Shown here: positions 50,102-61,539 of the stretch, piece after piece
How positions within the stretch are numbered: position 1 is the stretch's first letter
Layout: every line of letters starts with the position of its first letter
Assembly (NCBI GenBank): GCA_900708905.1
Contig: CAADRB010000013.1
Coordinates: forward strand, 152,508-216,507
Length of the DNA stretch: 64,000 bases
Direction: 5' to 3'
Source: Hymenolepis diminuta
Taxonomy: Eukaryota > Platyhelminthes > Cestoda > Cyclophyllidea > Hymenolepididae
The notes under the pieces: generated by a model
What the model was told of the DNA's origin: nothing
The model's input: the letters and a program-made list of their open reading frames with translations, nothing else
Database searches by the model: none
Made by a program: the position numbers and the translations under genes

Positions 50102-53100
50102 TCAAGTTGAATCCGTTGGTGGTGGTTGCGGAAAAACTGTATCGGACTGGACGACTTTGAGAATTATTGGCTGACCGAGGGTTCCAGTCACTGGTAAAAC
50201 CTGTAAAAATGGATAAAAGTTCAGATGAATTTAAGGTACAAAGTACTCTCGTCAAGGAGTTTGACATAGATACCTAAATACACGGGCAAACTTACTTCTC
50301 CCACTAGGATATATAAAATGTGGTATTAAGAATGTGTAAAACATAAATGAGCAAGAACAGAAGGTACCGATTTATATTTAGAGAAGAGAGCAGATGTATT
50401 CTTACGAGTGCAAACAAAGCATGAATAAATCAAACAATATGGGATAGCAGTAAGAATTATCGTAATATGGTGATTTAACCCTTTTCGACAAGACCTTAAG
50501 GAAAGCGGCAGGAAGAAAAGCATATATTTTTATTCCTAAGTAGATTCACTAAAAATTTTGTGAACGCGATTCGTTAACGGGATATTAACCACCTTCCGAG
50601 GTGATTTAGGAAGTGTTAGTAGAACTTGACTTAAATAGAGGAAAGGTATCCTGAAACCTCTTTTAAGGGAAGCTTGTGTTCTAACATCCTTTTGTCGATT
50701 AAACAGTGTGATTGGTAATCCATATCACTGGATGTAGGCTGATGGGGATTGATCTCGTGCGCAACCGAGTTAGTAGATTGTCTATTGCTGTTACTCCATG
50801 CTCGTACGTATTAATGACCAATCAGGTAATCAATAAAATAGCAAACAATTGATCAACAAAGAATGATCTAGATCGAGCGAAACAAAAAAAAAAGTTACAA
50901 ATAGTAGTAATCACGACAACTGCAAAGGAATAAATGTTAGGGTGATGGGAAATGAATTTTACAGTTCTAATGAGATAAACGGGAATGAATGCGGGAATGC
51001 GAAGTAACATCTAAATGAAGTGTTTCTCACTTAGAGGGCACAGACAATTATATTTCAAACCCGGTTGATAGTGTTTTTCAACAGTCAGAGAGAGAAGCAC
51101 CGCCATAGCCTACCAATCCACTTTCATGCATAGACGGGTATCAAACCCATGATCTCTGATGCGGATGAATACTTCTAGCCCATTTATAATGCAAAATGAA
51201 CGTATCAAGCTTTTCATAACGATGGCAATAGAAATTCAGTACATAGATACAACTAGGGCTTACGGAATATGAAAGCAGAAGAGCCAATAAGATTGTACTG
51301 ACGTAGAACTGATGTAAGGGACAGGCCATCAAGCAGCCGAGCCATACGAATTAACACCAGCATAAAATCACCTAACTTAAAGCCAGATAGATAACTATCT
51401 GTTACAAACTTCGAAGCCTCTAATAAGTGGAATGGGAGATTGAATACAAGTTTTAAAGACCATTATGGATGATCCTGCACCGCAATCTAAACCGAGATCA
51501 TGGCGAATTCAGATGATGAAAGTCGTTACATAATGAAGTAATGCCATTGGCTTTATTCTCATACTTAAGAGATTACAGCGTACTAAACATCTTAGCTACT
51601 TTCTTAGCAATACTTGACAACTATCGATTGAACATAAAGCAAACACATTACCTATCACATCCGACCAACCTCAAAGCGGTTACATTATAAGTGACTTGAT
51701 TGTTCAACACATACGAGCCTGCAGTCTACGTGTCAAAATTAAATAGAAGAGTTACTAGATAACAACATATATAGAGACCAGAAAATAAGTAATTTGTTGA
51801 GAAATCAACAAAAGACGGGAACAAATTTGTTCAGATCTAAAATATTACACGAAACATCCTTGCAAACAAAAATTTGGAATACGGAGAAATATTAATACAA
51901 GACGAAGAAAATAACAATCAACAAAGTGATGCTACGACAATACACCCAAATAAATTGGAAAGCATAATAAATCTGGCCTGGTTAGTAAGGTATCTTCCTA
52001 AATTCATCTCACAATCTCCACGATTCGAGACAATCGGATATTACCATTACCCCCTTTATTAGACTGATTTAACCAAAGCAGTTTGCTATTCCGCTCATTG
52101 GTTATACATAGATCACCAAGGAACATATGAAAAAAAAGTTTTCTAGCCTACTGAGGGAAAGTATTTATTAATCTTCGATTGAGTGGCATCTCTCTCTCTC
52201 AATCAGTATTAATCATCCCAATCGCCGAATAGGCTCCAAGGAGTTTCAGTTTCGTAAACACTGGTCTGCCAATGGTGGTGTAGGTAAAAAAGCACGTTGT
52301 AAGTAAGTTAATAATTATACGTGTCTGCAAGCAGTCCAACATGACTGCAAAGCGTGGACCGTAGGTAGAGCAGTGAGGGTTGGCTAGATCAGGAGATATA
52401 CTTATCTTCAGGTCCCTTGCTGAGTCTGAAAATGGTGGCCATCGTCGCATCCTTTAACCTTGCTCTTTATGTTTCTTGATCCTTATGTACGTCTTTCATA
52501 CATCCTATAAACCGCTATGCCCTTTCTCATTAACTTTCCTTATTTGTAAAGCGTTCCTCAATAAAGATATTTTTTCCTATGGCGCGAGTCACAACAAACA
52601 AAGTAAGCTTATTAACAAACTAGACTAACACAAAGGTTAGGAATTGTCCAAACTTTAGAACAAAAAGGAAATGAAAATATATCCAGGAATAAGAATTCGG
52701 TTTTTTCGATAACCGGTAGTGACTGAATTCTTTCAAGCGGCACACAAAAAATAAACAAATTAGAATTACAACTCATTACCTGAACTCCTGAGGTTCCATT
52801 CAGCATGACAGAAATGGGAGGAGCAGTAGTAGCGGTAGAATGAGACGTATTGGATTCAACAGAGACCGGTAGAACAGGAGCAATTTGTTTAACCGTTGGA
52901 AGTGGTTGATTACTGGACGGTCTAGCCACCGGAGCTTTGCTTGTACTTTGTGATTTTGGAGATGAAAAATTTACACCGAAATGTTGAAAGATGAACCTTC
53001 GGAGATCAGCATTCTCCTGCTGCATGGAAGCATACTTCTCCTAGATAAAAAAATTGAAAAGAATTGGACCTATAACAAAAATGTATCAACACTTATACGG

Positions 53101-54130
53101 TTAATATTACAATTTCCAAGCCGCTTAATAGTGAACTAATGAGGAAAGTGGTGACAACACTAAACTTGAGTAATCATTCTAAAGCTGTGATGGGGAATGC
53201 ATTTTACTCCAAACGATGAACGCGATTGGCCGCTCAAATAGCTGGATGTTCGCCAATGGGCATCGATCTTGTGACCTCTAACCTGACAAGCACATTGACC
53301 AGTGATTTAGGAACCTATTGTGATACCAGTCTATTGTTAAAAATTAACCAGGGCGATAAGTCATTACAATCACCGACTAAATTGACTTACACGTTTCAGC
53401 TACAAAATGGGTTAAAATCAACCTATCAGGTCCAAATCCTTCAGAATTACTGCTGTTTGATTCTATAAACATGATGAAAAATGGAGAATACCTTTAGCTC
53501 CTTGAAATCATGCTCCAATTGCTGGATATAATTTTTCTTCTTTGCACGACTTTTGCGGGCGGCCTCACGATTCTTGCATCGCAATTCGGAGATGGGAATC
53601 GATCTTGGTTGCTTGAATTGACCATCAGGACTCGAACCTTCAGAACGTGGTGCAATTTGCGGTGAGGCTGAATTAGAGGGAATCACTATTGGGTCTAAAA
53701 CTGAAGTCAGGACGTGATTCGTATGATTCGGGAGAGTTTTTGCATCGACATTTGGCGAATGGGTAGTTGAATCAGGGGCAGAAGAAACAGGATAACTGTT
53801 TTCGACCAACCCTTTATCCTGTGAATCCATATCCATTTTAATCAAACATTCTTTAAACGAGAAACTTCCCGGTGGTAATGGAGTTTCGGCAAAATTTACA
53901 TGGTTCTTGAGAATTGATAAGCCTGTTGGCAGATCTGATAACCTGGGTTTCGATAGGAGTAAGTCACCATCTGTGTTCCGGCCTTCTACGGACATGAATC
54001 GTAAAAACGAAATACCTTTACTACAACGATCATAACCCAGATCATCACTTAAAACAACCGTTTCGGCTGAATCACTGTCACAAGAACCATCGTCATCTTC
54101 AGTTGTTCGAATGTGGGAGGATTCCGTCAT
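50102..54130 (-). CDS. CREB/ATF-type bZIP transcription factor
   Basis: Nuclear DNA-binding regulator. Exons on the minus strand are 54130-53492, 53040-52780 and 50200-50102, all joined in phase 0, giving 332 residues. The N-terminal half is Ser/Asp-rich and acidic. The basic region lies at about 184-200 (KNREAARKSRAKKK, with the invariant N-x2-A-A-x2-S-R pattern). Its closest resemblance is to the CREB/CREM/ATF1 basic region, with Lys-Ser instead of Glu-Cys. The zipper heptads are L205, L212, M219 and L226, and an intron splits the zipper after residue 213. The C-terminal part is Ser/Thr/Pro/Val-rich. No kinase-inducible RRPSY motif and no membrane segment (as in ATF6 or CREB3) were found, so the subfamily stays open. 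The ATG at 54130 is preceded 14 nt upstream by a splice acceptor (ATTTTATCATCTAG). Confidence 0.88.
50640..50790 (-). repeat. tRNA-derived SINE copy in bZIP intron
   Basis: GTGTGATTGGTAATCCATATCACTGGATGT, followed by GATTGATCTCGTGCGCAACC, corresponds to the family's 3' half and B-box region on the minus strand. It lies in the long second intron of the bZIP gene. Confidence 0.55.
51060..51165 (-). repeat. SINE fragment in bZIP intron
   Basis: CCAATCCACTTTCATGCATAG, then GGTATCAAACCCATGATCTCTG. On the minus strand this gives a B-box-like GGGTTTGATACC followed by the family body. A partial, decayed copy. Confidence 0.45.
52060..52120 (-). repeat. short SINE fragment
   Basis: CTATTCCGCTCATTGGTTAT is the core segment seen as CATTCCGTTCACTGGTTAT in the copy at 29515-29700. 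Only about 60 nt are recognisable. Confidence 0.4.
53185..53300 (-). repeat. SINE copy in first bZIP intron
   Basis: GATTGGCCGCTCAAATAGCTGG, then GGGCATCGATCTTGTGACC. It fills much of the 451-nt intron that separates the basic region from the rest of the zipper, starting about 145 nt from the acceptor. Confidence 0.5.
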
Positions 54131-55237
54131 TTCAAAGACCAGCACTAGATGATAAAATCAAGATCATCAGCAAAATACTTGCAGTGTAATTATTCAGAGC
54201 TAAATACAAAATATGCTAATATTCAAGTGCATACTCCCAGACGAAAAAATCTATAAAGATATTATAAGGTTATTTATAAAATAGAAACAGAGTATCATGC
54301 TAAAACAAAATAATGATTAACTATCACCAAATACACATTCAAGAAGCTACACAAATTTACAAGGAACATTAACTAAGCAAAAACCCTACATTGCAGACCG
54401 GGTTAGGTGGAAATCTATTGGTGATTAATGCTGATGCTGTTGGCTGTTGAAAATAAAAGGCATCGAAAACTAAAATAATAGAAAATTAAATAACATCGAG
54501 TCACGTATTTATACAAAATTTTTTTCCCATCTTTTCGATCTGTTTCCTTTTATTACATAAATCATATTTGACTTGCAATGCACATGCAGAGGCGAGCGAA
54601 AGAATTAAACTTCCTATTAAACTCAGAAATCTAAAGAAATGTCTTTTTTATTTCTTGAAAGTAACTCATGCAAAGTAACTTATCAAAAAACACAAAGTAT
54701 TCCTGACTTAGGAGTACGTGTGTAAAAAATTTTAATTCTTTATTACATCTATATACAAATTAACAATACTAAACTGAAATGCACATTGTTTTTTCAAATT
54801 AAATAAATTAATGTCTTACATTATATGATTCCTTTGCAGTAAATGTGTGACATTTTGGCGAACATTTACATACGAACAGACATAATGATCAATGATAGGG
54901 ATGTAAAAACGGAATTCATATGTAATACAACATAAGTCGATTTTCAATTTTTGCAGGCATCGATATGGAAGGGGTACAGTTAAGATTGAGGTCATAAGGT
55001 TATCTGTCTGAAACCGTATATTGCATCATTTCGAACTATTAATAAAAGTACCTAATTATCAATTTACACAAACTTTTTAAGTACAAAAAAATAAAAACCG
55101 CTAAAGTAATACAAATTGTTATTTTTAAAAGCTGCATAAATGAAAACGATAATACGTTTACAAAAGTTTGTTTATAAAGGCTTCTGTACGCAGCGCATAT
55201 AATAATCTAATAGTTTCTACCTGAGGATATTATTGTT
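54131..55237. promoter_or_regulatory. divergent promoter region bZIP / PDCD6
   Basis: The 1.1-kb interval between the two start codons holds no other gene and must contain the 5' ends of both transcripts. An alternative is that upstream non-coding exons of the bZIP gene lie here, since an acceptor at 54145-54146 precedes its ATG. No TATA or CCAAT element stands out. Very AT-rich. Confidence 0.5.
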
Positions 55238-55990
55238 ATGGCCCAGGGATACACACGCGAGCGTCTCTTCGAGATCTTTCAAAGGTATGTTATATTTATG
55301 TAATTGTATTTGTTGTTTGTAGGATTGATGTAGATAGGAGTGGGAGCATTTCCGCTAATGAACTACAAAGAGCTCTTTCCAATGGAACATGGGAACCCTT
55401 CAATATAATGACTGTGCAAGCCATGATTGGTATGTATTCAAAGTAAGCTCACCTTAATGTTTTATAGACCTTTTTAGTCCTAGTTACTCGTCGGAAATCG
55501 ATTTTGAGGGATTCGTCAAGCTTTGGAAATTCGTTGAAAATTGGCAGAACTATTTCCAGGCTGTAGACCTGGATAGATCGGGATGTATAGATCTCAATGA
55601 ACTTCAGTCAGCTATTAGCAAAGCAGGTAAATTTTATTCATTTGCTTTCTTTTGTAGTAGTTGATGTCTTCTCTATCTTGTTTATTAATATTTAGGTTAT
55701 CGTCTCAGTCCTGCTATGTATAGATTAATGATGGGCCGATTTGATCGCAAGAAGAAAGGCGTCATCTATTTTGATGATTTTGTTCATATGTGCATAATCC
55801 TTCAGGTAATTTCTTTACTGAATTATCAATAATGTATCTTCATATTTACATGTAATTAATTGTGGTCTTTGCATTTCCATTTCCATAGAAATTGACAGAT
55901 CAATTCCGTCAAGCAGATCAAGATCGTGATGGCTATATTCAGATTGGATTTGAGGAATTTTTGAGCCGCGTTTTCACAGCTTTCACTTAA
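55238..55990 (+). CDS. PDCD6: penta-EF-hand protein ALG-2/PDCD6
   Basis: Calcium sensor that, in animals, binds Ca2+ and links ESCRT and COPII factors such as ALIX and Sec31. Exons are 55238-55284, 55323-55429, 55468-55626, 55696-55805 and 55889-55990; phases 2, 1, 1 and 0; 174 residues. EF1 loop D18-E29 (DVDRSGSISANE) and EF3 loop D85-E96 (DLDRSGCIDLNE) are canonical. EF2 (SPSYSSEIDFEG) has lost its ligands, EF4 keeps RFDRKKKG, and EF5 is DQDRDGYIQIGF. The phrases ALSNGTWEPFN and GYRLS are shared with human ALG-2. The Gly/Pro-rich N-terminus of the 191-residue human protein is absent. Intron 3 falls at the GF121-122 splice position of vertebrates; Lys-Ala stand in place of Gly-Phe. Confidence 0.95.
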
Positions 55991-56520
55991 GTTTGCTAAT
56001 CGGGATTTACCCCTTGCCCGTCTTCCCACTGACATAGCATTCCCTTTCGAAATCCATCCATTATTCTTATTGTATTTTTTTTCTTGGTTTTTGTATCAGA
56101 GTTTTACTAATAATCGGATTAGCCCTTTGTAGCGACAGAATATGGCACTCTTTTTGCGTACTTTGTACTTGATTTGGAAATTTTCTCTCTTTTATAATTT
56201 CACGTGACTTCCGATGTCATTCTTCCAACAAAATCGTGATTAAGGTCTAGTCGCCGAATTGTAAAATTGTTTCTTGATCAAGTTATTGTTTGATTCATTT
56301 GTAAGTAGTCACTCTTAAATTTAGATTAAATAGTGATTCCTTTTCTTCCATTTTGATTACTTGCGCATGCGCTTGTGTTGTTGCTTATTTCATATTACAA
56401 ATGTAATTGGATTCATTTGCTAATTTGTTGATTAGTTAAAATTTGTATGTTAAAACCATAAGGTATCATGACTAGCTTGATTTTCCAATTAAACAAAGGT
56501 GCATTTAGCAGAAGAATAAA
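55991..56520 (+). other. PDCD6 3' UTR with AATAAA
   Basis: Downstream of the stop at 55988-55990. The first clear AATAAA is at 56515-56520, which would give a 3' UTR of about 540 nt. Inferred from position only. Confidence 0.45.
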
Positions 56521-58013
56521 TTTTATTGACCCGCAGTAATTTGCCTTAACTGAACTGTTAAATGTTCCGTCTACGATGTACTTTTGAAGAACATGTGTGC
56601 AGTTAAAGCAGGCTCAAGATATCAATTTATTTTAGCACCTAATTGGTTAGTTTTTTTAGCCAACCGCCAATATGTAATTTAAAATATTGATTGACATTTT
56701 CAGTTACGTGTGCAATACCGATGTCTAAAAACCAATTGGCTTGCTGTTGGGTTCATGTGGAACACATGTCGAAAATGACAATTTGTGCCTGTCATTTATT
56801 TAACACATTGTTTGTACACAGAATAATACCTCTTGTGAAATGCTTCGTTAATGTTTAAAAGGAGTAAGATATGTACGGTCTGTTAACACACATTTATTTG
56901 ATTATGCTTTTTCTGTGATAGTTTTCACAGTAGAAGTGCTCTTTCATGGCTTTTCTTCCCCGATTCGTCTTGTTATTATTTTTGGCTTGCAGTTAACATG
57001 ATCGCTTAGTCGACTTGGTAGCGATTAGCATACGGTCTTTAGCCTGCATAATTTATTCATGACCTGCTGTAAATGGAGCAAAGTACTCAAGTTTTGAAAT
57101 TGCCTTCGTTAAAATAATCTCCAGGATTTTTTTAAACGCAAGTACTGAGGGTCAAGGCATATTAGTCCTGGATTGAATTTTAGCCATCCAATTATTCTAC
57201 TCATAGTTCCGGCATTTATTTGTTCATTTAGACACATTTGAAATCAAAAACCTAAATTAAAGAGGCTAAGAAATGACACAAAAACGCGCGGTTCTGCTGA
57301 TGTGATCTTGATTCGCGGTTTAAGCGTATCTGACGCACTACCATAGAATTTATCAACAAACAGGCGCAATTATATCAAAGGGATGATAAAAATATTCGAT
57401 AAACCGTTGGCCATACACAAAGTTGTATTCATAGAACACCTGAGATGTGTCGATTAGATGATTTAATCATGTGCTTCCCCCAACAGTAGGAGATACGTTT
57501 TCATCGTAAAAGTTGTACATTTGATTTCATTTAGGAGGGTTTTCATTTTAGTGCTAACACCTATTCAAGGAATCAAAATTAATTTTCCAAAAAATACTTC
57601 ATTTTACTTGGTTTAGTTTGGGACAGGGACTTTCTTATTAAAGTACAATAATCTGGCCGGGAGCACTTTTATTAACCCGGCCGCATTCTGAACTTCCAAA
57701 TTCAGTCAAATTCGTAATTTGTTTCGGTACACCGCAACTCAATCTTCGTTCATCTTATTCCTTTATAATTAATTAAAATAAATGAGAATATATGTATTTA
57801 AATTAATAACATGGCACAGTATATTTGTAGTTTCTTGTTGTCTTTGCATTTTTCTCAAAAATTTTACGCTGCTCCATGATCTGAGACATCTCAGGATCTG
57901 CAGATTCGTTGTTGACTTACTCAAAGACCGGTAATTAATAATGACTCCCTTTATTGACCACTTTCCGTCTTCATTCCTCTTGGTTGTGTCAATCAGGTAA
58001 GTAATAGAGAAAC
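56521..58013. other. non-coding, ambiguous open frame at right
   Basis: No gene from 56521 to about 57780. From 58010 down to 57795 the minus strand stays coding-like in two successive frames (RNEDGKWSIKG, then PEMSQIMEQRKIFEKNAK). This may be 3' UTR of the candidate gene below or an alternative 3' coding end. Confidence 0.4.
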
Positions 58014-59185
58014 CTATTGCCACTTTAAGAGTTCCTTTGTTTTGATTTCCAACAGTTTCTAAGGCGGCGTTTGATAATTATTGGAGACGGATATCATAAG
58101 ACATACCAAATTAGGATAGGAAATAAAATAATCAATAATTTACAAGTTTGGGTTAACGATACACTATACAATCAAATTCTTTAAAATTTTCTGTAGTGTT
58201 CATACAATACGCATTAAAGTAACATTAAAGCGGCATTAATCCAGTCAGTAAAGACTCTTTAAGAGTCCGACTAAGTTAGGCATAGAGATACATCGTTACA
58301 CGACTAGTGATGTTCATGAAGGCTAAGAGAATGCAATGGCCATTCCATAAATTCGAAGGTCCAAAGTTGAGTTGGACCGCAGGCTGCAGTGGATGATAAG
58401 CAACCGATAAAAGTCATATTGAGTTATGAGTCAAAAGGGAAGAATGCAGCAGCATTTTCTCCATTCACTGATTAATAACTCCACCTTACCTCTCCTCATA
58501 ATCTTTAATAATAAATATTACAAATTAAAAGAAATTTACTAATTTACCTCAAAGTAACTCCACAACTCTGAAGCGACATTGCCCTAAAATAGAAATAAAC
58601 TAAACGCCAGTTAAATGAAGATAATGTGAAGTTGTCACGGTTATATTAACCAAAGTGGCTTGTCAGCGGAAATTAAGTAAAATTTATTTATTAGTGCTAT
58701 AAGACATGCGATTTCAACATGTTTTAAATTTAGAAGGTTGCATTTCAAACAATCACGACAAGAGATTGCACGCATTGCTCTTAAAAATGCTCTCATGACG
58801 ATTCTAATAACCGTAATTTGTACGTAAACATACAAAAACATGAAGTTGGGCAAAGCGTATAAACAGTCATTTCGGAAGTCATTCAACTGACTTATCATCC
58901 AACAATCAAGAAGAGGTGTCTAGATCCATAACCGCTTAGAACGAGAGAGGCTAATCGCCTAAAATCAGTTTCACAAACCCTACTATACTTCATTTCTGAC
59001 GGGTCATATTATCCCCTTACCTTATGGGAGGGTGTTCGATTATTAAAGTATTCCACTTTTAAATTGTTTATAACTCTAATTGTGGTATTAACATTTTGTT
59101 GTGTTTTATTGTTGTAATCTGCATTTCGGTGGAGCGTGGGGAGAACGATAAATCTTATCTTCAGCCCAAATTTTGTTTCACAAGC
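58014..59185 (-). CDS. unidentified gene, three candidate exons
   Basis: On the minus strand 59185-59021 (55 codons, acceptor TTATTGCTAG, donor GTAAGG), 58583-58548 (12 codons, acceptor TTTATTTCTATTTTAG, donor GTAAAT) and 58058-58014 (14 codons plus TAG, acceptor CCGCCTTAG) join in phase 0 throughout. The last two read GNVASELWSYFE|KLLEIKTKELLKWQ, an amphipathic, plausibly helical C-terminus. The 5' end is not found and no domain is recognised. The 36-nt exon has the best splice signals. A competing model enters the last exon in another phase. Confidence 0.3.
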
Positions 59186-60685
59186 CTAGCAATAAACAGT
59201 TTTTGTCCTGGTGATGTGGAACAGATTGCAAAACGTGACGCAACCGATGAATAGTGCGCAATGTGGGAGGGGATGGATTCTCATTTTCTCCAAGAAGAGA
59301 ACAGATGGCTTTCTGAATGCCATTCAGGTTACTCCAGCAGGAAAGACAATGAGAATAAACTAAACTCAAGTGGATACAGCATATTTTCAGTCAATTTAAA
59401 ACTTTATTTAACACTTTATATCCAATTTTAGGTGTTGTATTTCCTAAGAAGCTGAATTTCAATTCAACTGTAATGGAAGATGCAGATATGCAAAGCAGTC
59501 CCTAAATCTCGTCAGTAGAATCACTTTCAGAACTTGACAGTGGGCTTGACAGCCCCTCGCAGAACTATTAATTTTCCTGAAGGCTAACAAGTTGCAACTG
59601 ACTTCTCCAAGGTTAAAAGAAGACCATAAGATCATGTGTGTATTGGAATCAAGCAAGAAATTGGAGAAAATTTCATCAAATCGAAGAAGAATTGACAAGT
59701 GGAGGATCAAAGAAACGGATTTAAATTAATTATGTTTAAATTAAGGAACACATAGTGAAATTGACTTGGAAATGCCCAATATAAAGACAATAACACAATT
59801 TATATTAAAGTATTCATCAAAAACCCACAAATGCGATAACCTGGACGCATTAAAAATAACAATTTTCTGCTATTCTTCTTAAAAATAGTCTGAGATGTTC
59901 ACGTGACAAAAAGTAATTAACATGCAGTTTCTGTAAATAGCAATTACGGTCTAAAACAAATGCCTAATTCCATTATACTCCCCAATGAGAAAACGATGAC
60001 CTTCAAGGTTTAAAAAATCCAATTTCTACTGGTTTTTGTAAGGTCATAACACTTTCTTTCCCATGTACAAATTGAAATTAATGTACTCGAATAGTCGGAA
60101 GGCCTTAACAACTATATTTATGTAATTATGAACCGGTGGAGGACTAAATCAGATGCGAAACCGTCAATAGGCATAACATTATTTGAAAAAAAGGATTGTT
60201 GTAATGTAAAAAAAGGGGATATATCAATGGGGAATTCGTATTTACAAATATTACCTTATTAGAGAAATGAGCAAACAATAGAGTGGCTCTTTAATGTCAG
60301 AGCTTGCTCCGAGCTTTTACAGAATCTTTGGGAAATATGTCTGGCACTTTGAATTTATCTTCGGAAAATCCCTTACATATCATGCGGTGGGATCCTTATA
60401 ACCAGTTTATATTAAGAAATATTAATTTTGTTCAAGTCAAAATCCATTCATTTTAACAAAATTACTTATAAAAACTACATTAATATACAAAATATAAACA
60501 GATGGACAATATTCTCTTTAAAGACTTAAAATCAAACCTGAGGACCAGAAGTTGCAATCAGTTCAGTTCGGTTGAACCCTCAATCAGAAACATTTAAACA
60601 AAATATTTTATATTTGCTCTCCAATTTTTTCATTTGGCAGGATAATTAGACAATTTAAACATCTGGCGACACATCTATTTAAGTA
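59186..60685. other. non-coding, no supported gene
   Basis: The minus frame 59369-59178 (GIQKAICSLLGENENPSPP) looks partly coding-like, but no donor follows before the candidate exon at 59185. The rest shows nothing that can be supported. Confidence 0.4.
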
Positions 60686-60818
60686 CAGCAATTAGAGTTT
60701 CAGTACTGAACGTCCCACCAGGATTTCCGACAGGCGTTACATGTGCGAATGGACCATGTGTTTCTACTAGGCAAATTAGTGACTCATGTCTGGTGGCGTA
60801 TCGCGTAGGAAGCCTGTA
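60686..60818 (-). CDS. candidate terminal exon, unknown gene
   Basis: After a good acceptor (TTGACATTTTATTACAG) the minus strand stays open for 44 codons and stops at TAG. Composition is unlike the AT-rich background (RYATRHESLICLVETHGPF, then PVGNPGGTFSTETL). It needs phase-2 entry. A possible upstream exon (61378-61350 region, ending NVDK before GTATTT) leaves in phase 0, so the two do not join directly. Family unknown. Confidence 0.3.
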
Positions 60819-60899
60819 ATAAAATGTCAACTATGATTATTAATTCATAAATAAATTCAGTGAAGTGCCTTTGCATAGAATATTAACACAAAGTTCCCA

Positions 60900-61070
60900 A
60901 GCCCATTAAGAAAAGCAGAGTTGGCATCCTGGAGCCACTCCCATGAGAAATTTGCGCTTCATCATCCCTCTTCAGGACTACAATTACTGGATGTGAACCG
61001 ATGAGCATTGATTTCGCGATCTCTGACTTAGAACATATGCGCATTAACTGCTACCGCAAGAGCACACAAA
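60900..61070 (-). repeat. tRNA-derived SINE copy
   Basis: CTGGATGTGAACCGATGAGC, then TTCGCGATCTCTGAC, and an A-box-like region on the minus strand (GCGGTAGCAGTTAATGC). The promoter half is diverged. Confidence 0.55.
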
Positions 61071-61539
61071 ATGTGTATCAAATTCATAGCTTCATACCCA
61101 ATATTTAATTAGATCTGCACTCTTTAACTTGATGCCACAATGCAGATCATGTGTCGCTTCTGTTTGATTTTAACACGTTGAATTAAATAAGTTCATTTTT
61201 ATAACCATATGTAAGTCCCAAAATTGCATCAACCATCCGATGTCAACGAAACTGATATGTGATATAGAAATCCCAGATGGAACATGCGAAGACGAAATTA
61301 TCTTAAGAATACGGCAGTAAAAATTCCCGATGAGCGAAAATACCTTATCAACATTTTTTTGGGGGAGAAAAACTGAAAATTTCGCGTTATGTTCGCTGCA
61401 TTTGATCACAATTAGACAGAGTGCAATGAGTGTAGTCGAAAAAGATCTTTGTTGGGGTGCACCTTAGAGATCAGACAAGTATGAAAGGGTATGAAGTCTA
61501 TAAAATGTATGAAAGATGGAAATGTGGACAAAGAAACAT

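Noticed and set aside
54143..54145. Upstream GTG as bZIP start
   Set aside because: It overlaps a splice acceptor and is not an ATG; the ATG at 54130 is in frame and preceded by the acceptor.
55430..55467. Alternative donor AAA|GTAAGC at 55443 in PDCD6 intron 2
   Set aside because: It would leave a 25-nt intron and break the frame, while the donor at 55430 restores the expected AMIDLF join.
57898..57920. A 23-nt GT...CAG segment that would restore the frame between two coding-like blocks
   Set aside because: Far below the smallest intron seen here (38 nt); no evidence that such an intron can be spliced, so it was not used in a gene model.
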